Assembly (NCBI GenBank): GCA_018398765.1
Contig: JAHBMJ010003291.1
Span: 42,501 to 65,000 of the forward strand
Origin: Chromera velia
Taxonomy: Eukaryota > Sar > Chromeraceae
Reading direction: 5' to 3'
Length of the DNA stretch: 22,500 bases
This document shows positions 9,241 through 18,400 of the stretch, piece after piece; position 1 is the first letter of the stretch; each line of letters begins with the position of its first letter. The position numbers and the translations under genes are program-made. The notes under the pieces are model-generated. The model was not told the origin of the DNA, did not search any database, and worked only from the letters and a program-made list of their open reading frames with translations.

Positions 9241-10560
9241 ATACACCCTGTCAGACGTTTGCGGAGTGTCAGCTTTCAACATCCTCTGCAGGAAGCGAGA
9301 AGATCGAGCGGTTTCGATCCAAAGGGCCTGCATGCGAATTGTCGAAATCATAGGCAAAGTGCACATTAATCCCGGATGGCCCATGCATGCTAACTCACAC
9401 AAATGCATGTCAATACTACAAAAACAAATGCATGGCAGGCTGCGGACGAAAGCAAAACAGCGGCGCATGGCGCGCGCCCGCCCTTCACCATGCGCCAACC
9501 AATATAAAATTACAGCCGCCCTAAGTGCAGCTATAAAACTCAAATTCTCTCCTTCAAAGCCGATCGCGAAGGTGACCAAGACCGGCTGCTAAAAGCAAAC
9601 CAAAAGTGATGCGACGGATGTCACGCAAAAGAAAACCACACTCCTGCAATTCTTTCTACACACCACATAAAACTGCAACAAACAAAGAATCAGGACATAA
9701 TGAAAAAAGAAACGCACACAAAATATGAGAACGCAAAGTGTCAAGAAGACGATGTGCAGGAATAGCTGATCGCGTATGAGCATAGCGAGGAAAGGGAAGA
9801 GGAGCTTTCACTCTACTAGCTAGCAAAGAAACACGACAGCGATTGGGGTCCTTCGGCAACAAAAACAACCGGGTACAGCAGTCGCATGGACGAAGCTCAA
9901 ACTGCAGAAAAGTGTCCGAATTTTGCTCCTCAAGCACACATTCAACAGCATAAAAATCCTCCCTGCGAAGACTTGTACATATGTGATCTTTTTCTAAAGC
10001 AAAGGGAAGGCGAGCAACCAGGAGCCGATCATCCATCTATCTTCATACCACACGCTTACTGCCCGACAAGGAGCTAATCCCCCGGGCTATGGCCCAATCA
10101 CGTTCGACCAAAGCCGCACTTCCATTCACAAGGGCCGGTGACAGAGGAGAGCCTTGTGCAAACCCCTCCCGCTGCCACACATGACGATTCCCAACAGCCA
10201 CAAAGCAGGTCGCAAAGTCTAATTTCACAAAATCCAGAATTTCGTCAAAAGAAAGTGCCCATGCATTCTGGAACCGGCCGTGTGTTGAAAGAAAAGCTGT
10301 AGGCCGAGTATGACCCTTGGGCGTCCACTTTCTCCCTCCTCTCCCCATGATTGTGGCAGAATGAATCCGAACACCCCCAACAGAAGAAAAAGGCAATACC
10401 AAAAAAGAATACCGACGAGATGCACGAAGCTCATCAAACACATAAGAAAGTAAATGAAGAACTAATGCTCGGGGAATTGAAGGATAAAAGTTCTTAATGT
10501 CCTCGATATGAACGAAGATCTGACTAAAATGCGAAACAGACGGTAACATCCTTCCCCGAA
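9240..10560 (-). mobile_element. degraded reverse-transcriptase element fragment
   Basis: On the minus strand, reverse-transcriptase landmarks follow in the proper order. The first is DIKNFYPSIP with the first catalytic Asp near 10501. VGNRHVW and GFAQGSPLSPAL come next, at about 10190-10133. The third is MDDRLLV near 10036, the second catalytic Asp pair. The spacing suits a reverse transcriptase of the non-LTR or Penelope-like kind, but I cannot place the family. Further minus-strand open sequence towards 9240 may be the same element's downstream part; this is inferred from position only. The coding sequence is broken in at least two or three places and I see no terminal repeats, so it is a fossil fragment. 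Confidence 0.72.
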
Positions 10561-10737
10561 CAGCAGTAAAATGGGCCGCAAGCTAGAGGCTGTCGAAAGT
10601 AATTTTTCAGCGCGACCATTTTTAAACAAGTTTTTGAAAAACCATTGCCCGTCATGATGGCGTCGTCTGAAACACGATCACTATACATAGAGCTCAATTC
10701 ATCATCATATGATATAATTTTTCGGTTGTTGCGATGT

Positions 10738-11050
10738 TAATTTCCGTTTGCACATTCAAACAGACCGCTCAAAAGTCCGATGCAATCCTTCGTCCGAGCT
10801 AGCATTCGTTCGTCATGAAGGTCATCATCCCTGGTCATGCTTTTGGTCACCGTTTTCTGCTTGAGTTCTGAGGGTAGACGGGGGCATGCACATGCACTTT
10901 CCACACTTAAAATGTGACAATGGAAGACCATCTATTTTTTGCAAATTTTTTTTTCTTCTTTTTAATTCCGTTTGCGCATTCAAAAAGTCTGCTTGAAAGT
11001 CCGATGCAATGCTTTGTCCGAGCTAATCCGAGCATTCGTTCGATCATCGG
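10738..11050 (+). repeat. diverged direct repeat of about 80 bp, 225 bp apart
   Basis: The segment at about 10738-10815 recurs at about 10963-11046. Shared blocks in order are CCGTTTGC.CATTCAAA, AAAGTCCGATGCAAT, TTGTCCGAGCT or its one-base variant, and AGCATTCGTTCG. The second copy has a short insertion that repeats AATCCGAGC. The unit is not recognised. It may be part of an old duplicated element upstream of the reverse-transcriptase fragment. Confidence 0.8.
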
Positions 11051-11367
11051 CATTCTGGTTTTCGCCTAGTCATAGCAGCTGCCCAACTATAAGTTAACTT
11101 TATGGAATTTAAATATGATCACAATTATGCTACGCCATCGTAGATTCGTCTAATATAGAGATTCGTTATCCATATCTATGCAAAGCTATAGCACTGGCTT
11201 AGCCTGGCTGCTAGGTTATATGTAGGCTTCTCAAGATCTTTTTTTCTTTTTTTTTATCATTGTGCGTCGTCTAGTGAAAATTCCGATTTTTAAAAAGTGG
11301 TTTGAGCTAGGATTAGGATTTATATGTTCCGAGTTAAGTGATAAGTGTGAGTGATACTAGGAGTGAT

Positions 11368-12210
11368 CAGGGTTAGTAAATGCCGTCAGTGCCGAATATC
11401 GACATTTGCAACACTTCTAGTGCCAACATTGGTATTTGAAACGGCATTTTGTAGCCAAAGTAACATTTAGTATGCAGTATATAGATATATTAATGGATCA
11501 GACGTGCAAACCACGCGCGCAAAAAACGTTTATTTTCGCGTGCGTATGCGTTTTTTACATGTATGCAGTTAATTGGTATTAAATTTCTCTTATCACCTCT
11601 CCGGGCGTGTATTAGTCCAGTATGCATAGGTTCGTTTTAAATTTGTATGTATGTATGTCACAGCATGTGCATGAATTAATTTTTCAATGCGGCCGGATCG
11701 ATCGAGATGTCTCTCTCATCTGACATCTGGAAGGGGTATTGTGAGATCCTTCTCTTGTCCCATCTCCTCTAAACACACATCTATGTCTACATCCAAGAAG
11801 CCTAGGCAACCAATACACGAGAGTGACACTGACAGGAAAGAAACGTATACGCAGAGATGCCTACATCCTTTGGTCAGCCCAAAAACCGGGCGATCATTAC
11901 CTAGATCATTACGATTGTCTTATCATTCCAGGCATTCCCCCAATCCTCTAGTCTACAGTTAAGACACTTTCAGAATTGAAAAACTTGAGAAAGTTAAAAC
12001 TAGAACTCAAAAGGAAAGTCATAGGTTTGATCATGGTTTGATCTAGTTTGGCAACTTTAGTATACTTTTGTCGAAGATTGACACTGTTGGTCTAGGCAAA
12101 CTATGAAATGTCGGCACTGTATTGAAACATAAATGTCGTTGTCGATCACTGCCGTTTATATGTTTAGTATCGATAACGGCATTTATCGCCCACAGCATTT
12201 ACTAACCCTA
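11368..12210. mobile_element. non-autonomous hAT-like DNA transposon (843 bp)
   Basis: The left end CAGGGTTAGTAAATGCCG (11368) is mirrored at the right end, which reads TAGGGTTAGTAAATGCTG as a reverse complement from 12210. Fifteen bases are identical apart from the outermost one. GGAGTGAT stands directly outside both ends (11360-11367 and 12211-12218), an 8-bp target duplication of the length made by hAT transposases. Subterminal AAATGCCG/CGGCATTT and AAATGTCG motifs recur at both sides, like transposase-binding repeats. The interior holds a 91-codon open frame (11687-11962) without recognisable transposase motifs, so mobility would depend on a transposase supplied elsewhere. Flanking identity extends to 11 bp (CTAGGAGTGAT), but the 8-bp reading is the one that makes the ends symmetrical. 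Confidence 0.8.
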
Positions 12211-12218
12211 GGAGTGAT

Positions 12219-13529
12219 AAATGATTTATTGGTGCCCTTGAGCACCGTCGCCGTTTTGTCCTAGGTTTTGTCTTGTAGAGGTTCCCCCAGTTAGCTAGTG
12301 ACAGCTTAGTGTTTTTTAGAGTGTTTTACATATTACATAATAAATTACATTTAATACATTAGTGAAGAGTCACTGAAGACAATTATTAAAAGTTCAAATA
12401 TTTTTTTGAAATAAAACTAGAAATAAAAGAAATTAAAGATTGAAATTCATTTAAACATTGAGTATTTAATTGTTTAATATCTTTTGTCTTTTTAAATTCA
12501 ATGTATCCTTAAAATTCAATGTGCATGTCGTTTATGGTTTTAATTATAAAAAATAAAACAGTGTGACATGAATTGTTTACTTCTGCAGATGTGACTCATA
12601 TATATATGCATGCAACATAGCGTTGTGAATGTCTGGCATGTCCAGCACCATGCCCGTTGAAGTCGATGAAAACAAAGGAGAACGACATTAAAGTGCATGG
12701 AAGTGTATGGCTCACAGGTTCAGAAAGAGCACTCTACGCAATTGGTCCGACGATTGCCGTTTTTTCCTCTGTCCTTTTTCTCCAAAGTTCATTCAGTGGA
12801 CTGAAGCGTATCAGCTTATTCTGTTCCTCCCTCGGCCTGCCGACGACCCCAACGCCTGCCTTCTTGTCGCTTTTATATCCGCCCTCTCAATCCCTCCCTC
12901 CGCCCACAAACAAAACGACCAGACAGTCGATCACAAAAAAGGAAGGACAGATCGAGAGAACTCAGAGGGCCCGCGGGCACTGAACAGAACAGCGGCACTG
13001 AAGGAAGGAAATTTGGGGCTGGCGCGTTTAGTTTTTCTCACTGACAAGCCGGTCCGGCAGGCAACAAAGAGGACGCCCATGCATCCAAAGATGGACGGAG
13101 GGAGGGAGGGAGAAACAGACAGAGAGAGACGAGAAGATTGCGATGGAACCAGAAAGGAAGGAAGACACAAGAATTGACAGGCAGGCAGGCAGCGATCGAA
13201 GCCAGGCAGGCAATTTGTTTGCAAGGTCCAAGGGAGTCAAGGGAGAGAGGTTGCATGCACAGGAGGCCCCGACTCGACGACATCCCGCCACAGCCACGCC
13301 GAAAGGAGGGGCTACTGCTTCCCCCCCTCTCCCTCTCTCGGTTTCTCTGTTCTCTCCCGGAGAACGGAAGGAAGGAGGAGACGGAGTGAGTGTGACATTC
13401 TGGTTCCCCCTCACTCAGCCGAGAAGAGAAAACCGCCATGCAGGCCAAACCCACACTCACTCGGCACTCCCACTGACTGAACGAGAGAGGGAGAGTCTCA
13501 CTCCTCCCCTCTCCTCTCCTCTCCTCTCT
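12219..13529. other. intergenic, downstream flank of the SMARCD gene
   Basis: Bases 12219-12640 are very AT-rich and hold nothing recognisable. From about 12650 the composition returns to the GC-richer, microsatellite-bearing style of the genes, with GGAA, GGGA and CTCTC runs at 13090-13530. The minus-strand 3' UTR of the SMARCD gene should lie here. Open frames of 97-156 codons on both strands are rich in Ser, Pro, Arg and Glu from simple sequence and have no domain I recognise. Confidence 0.5.
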
Positions 13530-15003
13530 TTACTTGGTTGAAGGAAACATCGTCGCTGTGACGAAACCAGCTCCCCCCCCTGGAAGCACACCTGAAGAGG
13601 AAGAAGAAGAAGAAGAGGGCTGCTGCTGCACAGGGTGGAAGGCCGCAGACGCAGCGGCAGCAAGAGAGGAGGCCCCGGGCCCGGCCATGGGAATCAGCGG
13701 GCCCGCCCCGCCTCTGTCCCTGGGCCCTCCTCCCATCACTGCCTGCTGCTGTGCTGCTGCTGCAGCCGCCGCTGCAAATGCCAGAGGGTTAGGCTGAAGA
13801 AGCTCCTGCTGCTGTCCTTGGTGAGAAGAGGAAGAGGAAGAGGAAGACGAAGAGGCAGATGCAGAAGACGCACTCGCCGCACCTGCTGCTGCTGCCGCTG
13901 CTGCTGTGGCTCCCTTCGACGCGGCGGTAGCGCTTAGCCCCGTACCGACAGGCCTGTTTGCATGGGGCGGGTTGGCACCCTGAGGAGCGCCTGCAGGTGC
14001 AGGCCGTGGGGGGGGATGACCTCCTGGAGGTTGAGGGAAGGCTGAGGGTGAGATGGGCGTTCTGTCTGAGAGTTTAGAGAGGTAATTGTCGACAGCTTGG
14101 AAGACCCAGGGTCCGTTGAAGGAGTCGGCGTCGTGCCAGGGTCGCACGCTCTCCTCGAAGGCCCCCCTCTCGGCCAACTGCATGCAGTCAGTCAGACAGA
14201 CATTCCAGTTAAATCAAATCAAATCAGGGAGGGCATGTGAGAGAACGGAGATCATGTGAAAGCGAGACATGGAGGAGAGAAGGAAAGATTAGACCGACCA
14301 CAAGGTCAAACAGACGGGCGCTTTTCTTGAAACCCATTTGGTTATTCTTCATTCCCCTTCTGGGAAAGCATTTATTTATTACTGTATGAAAATAAATGCA
14401 CAATTTGGTTATTCTCCCTTCCGCTTCTGCGGAAGAAAAGGAGGGAGAGGTAAGTTACAATGCTTGAAACTCAGGCGGAGGAAAAAACTGAGCGCGCCTT
14501 TTTTTGCCCCCCGCTATCTCCCTGACTTCCTTCCCATTCTCATATTTTTCTCTCTTGTTCCAGCTCCTTTCGTCTTCTCGACTTTCACCTCTTTTATCCA
14601 TGGCCTCTTTTGTGCATTTCTTTCTTTCTCTCTCTCTCTCTCTCTCTCTTCCTTTACTGACCACGCAGTGCTGTTGCTGCTGTTGTTGGGAAGAGGACCC
14701 CCCCCCTCCCTGTTGATTATGTTGAGAAGAGGAAGAGGAGGGGGCCAACTGAGAGTTGAGGGCCGTCTTGCTGACGAGAAGATCTCGAATCGTCTGCAGT
14801 CAGTCAGTCAGTCAGTCAGTCAGTGAAGCTAGTCGGCCATCCATCCATTCATTCATTCATTGATTCATCCAATCAATTCAATCACTCACTCGTATTATCT
14901 TCTCATTGGGAGACAATTTGCGTGAGGCAGAGAGAGGGAAGGAGGGAGGGAGAACAATTCGGACACGACACGACAAGATGGAAATTGGTCTAGACAACAT
15001 GAT

Positions 15004-15034
<31 letters not shown>

Positions 15035-15424
15035 CCCTCCCTCCCTCCCTTCCTCCCTCCCTCTGTGTGTGTGTGTGTGCAGATGTATGCGCACAGGTGG
15101 GTGTTTGTGCGCGTATGTGCGTGTGTGTGTGTGTCGATGCATCTGTCTGCCGCCCTCGCTTTCTCTCTGCGCTTGCCTCCCTCCCTCCCTCTGTGCGTCT
15201 GTCTGAAAGTCTGAAAAAGAGACAAACAAAGAATAAACCTCTCCTCTCTCCACCTACCCCCCAACCCTTCACAGGCCAACCCACCGACCCATGCACCGAC
15301 CTTCACAGGATTTTCAGCGAAGGACAAGAAGAAAGACCTCCGGGCGCTGGCACTCCACACTGCCTGGAGGCATTCACCTACCTGCACGAAGGAAGAACGG
15401 GAGAGATCCAGGGACAAAGAGAAA

Positions 15425-15457
<33 letters not shown>

Positions 15458-18400
15458 GGCAGAGGAAAACGGTGGGTGGAAAAAACAAAACCCGAAAAAC
15501 GACGTTGCGTTCAAATGAAGGAAAACGAAAAGCAAGCAAGAAAGGCGCACTGACAATTTGAGAGACGGGGTGGGAGGGAGCGCGTGCACTCCACCACAAT
15601 CATCCAAGCGAGTAAGTCCAAAAAAACAAAAAAACGACAACAGCGAGAGAGCCATGCAACCAATGTCGTATTCATGCACGGCAGGATCAAGTCAAGTTTG
15701 GACACACACACAAAACAAAACAGTACCCCCCCACCGTCTCTTGTGCCCTTTCAGCCTTTGCCTTCACGCGCATGCCCTCCGACTGCGGGGGGCCGCTGCC
15801 CTGCGTCTTGTTGAGGGGCCCCGAAGAGGATCGGGGTCTGCCGGGGCCCTGTGAAACGAAGGGAACGTGGGGGGCCCGCACAGACGGGGCCCCTCTCAGC
15901 TGCGAGTCTTGGGGAAGAGTCAAAACATCCGCGATGTCGGGGTTTCCTCCCGCGGGGATCTGCAAACAGCAAACAGACAGCGACGCCAGATGCATGCCTA
16001 TGTCTGAGTGCTCTTGGTTCTGTGTTGCGTGGTTTGATGCTTTGTGCGTTCATTCATTCATTGACTTGTTCATTCGTTTCTCCTATTACATGGTTGCTCA
16101 TTTGCGCAGCTTCATTTTTTGGACACACCCAGCGACGGCTTCTGCATTGCAGCATCAAAGGAGAAACGCAGAAGGCAGGCGGAGAGGCGCCTGCACAAAC
16201 AAACAGACCAAGCAAAAAAACTTACAGACGCAACAACGGAACGGCATGTCTTCCTTCCAAAACGGAAACCAAGAAAGAAACAGAGAAGGAATGGACAACT
16301 TCTGAGTCCGACTGAGAGTGTACGAAAACAACAGAGACAGAAAGGGACCGCCAGAGTCCCATACTTCCTTCCGGTCGGGGTACCCTCTCACCTCAAGCCA
16401 AAGTTCGTGCACCTGTTCGTTGTTGAACCACTCTCCGGTCATCCTGCATTCATGCCTCCATCCATGCACGCATTCATGTTCTCTCGCTCTCTCTCTCGCA
16501 ATTAACCGCGTTTGGGGAACAACGTAGAATTAAGCACTTGCAACAAAGGTAGAGAGAGTCAACTGTCTTTCCCATGCAGTATAATCATCCATGCTCTCTT
16601 TCTCGTTCTACCCCCCCCCTTCACCCTCTTCCTCCTCTCCCCCCACTTCAACTCATTCTCAAATCCCCCAGAAAGGAGCGAACGAAGGGAGGAAGGAAAT
16701 AAGGAAGAGAAAAACATTCAAGAAAATCCGAGCCTGCCTGTCCTTCTTGTCGATAAGAGATCACAGACCTTTGCTTCGCACAGACGAAGAGATAGGTAGA
16801 ACAGCCGGGGGAGAGAGCAGAAAAGCAGAAAGAAAGAAAAAGAATGAGAGGGAGAGAGAGAGAGAGACGGATATGCAGGATCCCTACCTCGCTGCCTGCC
16901 TGCCTGACTGACTGACTTGACTTTGTGAGAGATTTCCATCGGTCTGGGCGGACTGATGTGTTCCTTCAACAGCCCCGCCAGCTCGGGGAACGAGAACATC
17001 GATTTACCCTCCAGCACCTGCAGGCAGTCAGACAGTCAGTGCACATAAATCCATATGCGGGGGGAACACAATACAACAGAAGCGGCCACTCCCCTTGCTG
17101 CAAGCGGAACTTCAATCTTGATTGTCGAAGACGAGGGAGGGAGGGAGGGAGGGAGGGAGGGAGGACGAAGCCCTCCCACCTCCCTTGTTTCCTTCTTCCT
17201 CGGTTGGTTGAGCATGCAGAGAGCATGCAGAGCGGGAGTGGTGAAGAGGAGCGAGCGAGGGAGTCAAAACAGGAAAGGACAAACAAAGAGGGCGGAAGGA
17301 AGAAAGAGACATCTCGTAGAAAGAACGACCAAGATATTGCTGGGCAGCGAGCCACAAGGAAACTCCTTTGTCTTTTTACTGTTGCGATCTTCCTTTTCGC
17401 ATCGATGCATGCACAGATGCAGCACAGATGCAGCACAGATAGTCGACGCGCGGGCAGCAAAGAAGAGTAGAAGTGAATACGTTTTCTCCCTCCTTCGTCC
17501 TTGTCTCATCAATTTTAACAAATAAAACGGTCATATCTTCTTGTGTTTCCCTTTCAAACTTTTGATTTTCTTCATAAACTCTTTGTATGAATTAGTAAAT
17601 CTGAAGAGGAGGGGCTTGCCCAATCCGGTAGCGGTTGATTCGGATCCACTGAATGAAAAAGATGACTTGACACTTTTCCTTTTCAACATTTTTTCCCTTG
17701 TACTTTCAGAAAAGTCTTTACTTCTTTTCACTCAATCCAAGGCACTCATCCGCTCTCCTACCTACCTCTGCAAGGCACTCATCTGTTTTTGAGACCCCCG
17801 GCTTCTCCCTGATGAGCAAAGAGTGGAAGTTGCAGTACCGCCAGACGGCCTTCAGAATCCCTGCGCTCACGCACGTACGCACACGGAAGCACACAATGAT
17901 TTTTTATCCGACACGCAAAAAAACAGTGCCGTCTCTTGCAAAAGCATCACGTTGCTGAGAGCATTTCTTCTCACAAAGAAAAAAACACAGCAATCCCACA
18001 AGCAGACTGAACGAAAGACAGAAGAAGAAAACGGTCTATCTCTCTCAACTTCGTTCTGTCAGAAACCCCTTCAGACACACAAACGCAGAGAGAAAAGGGA
18101 GGAAGAGAGAAGAACCACTCACCCACCCACCCCGCCCCCCCAACAGACCGACAGACCAGGAAGAGATGACTGAGAGACTCCGCACACGCGCGCAAGACTC
18201 CTACTCAGCTGCGCAAGAAGAAGGCAACCAGTGAAAGAACATGGAGATAAAAAAAAGAGGGGGAAAGGAAAGACGACACGAACGCTATCAATCACCGACC
18301 AGGCCAGCCGAAAGACGGGAGAATTACACTTTTCCGCTCCAAAACACACGATAGAGGAAATCAACATACGTACTTCACCGAAATGTAAAAAGGGGAAGGC

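Noticed and set aside
9266-9592. 108-codon plus-strand frame in the AT-rich island
   Set aside because: It has no recognisable motif, lies antisense to the probable tail of the reverse-transcriptase fragment and has no supporting context.
12201-12212. Telomere-like ACTAACCCTAGG suggesting interstitial telomere repeat
   Set aside because: It occurs as a single unit, not a tandem array, and is explained as the inverted end of the hAT-like element.
12657-13460. Overlapping frames of 97-156 codons on both strands downstream of the SMARCD gene
   Set aside because: They mutually overlap on both strands with simple-sequence composition; the region is more simply 3' flank or UTR.
17018-17765. A supposed missing small exon between the SWIB segments
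   Set aside because: Extending the exon at 17860 to the donor GAG|GTAGGT at 17766 supplies the expected residues (VSKTDECLAE) and joins in phase 0 to VLEGKSMFSF, so no further exon is needed.
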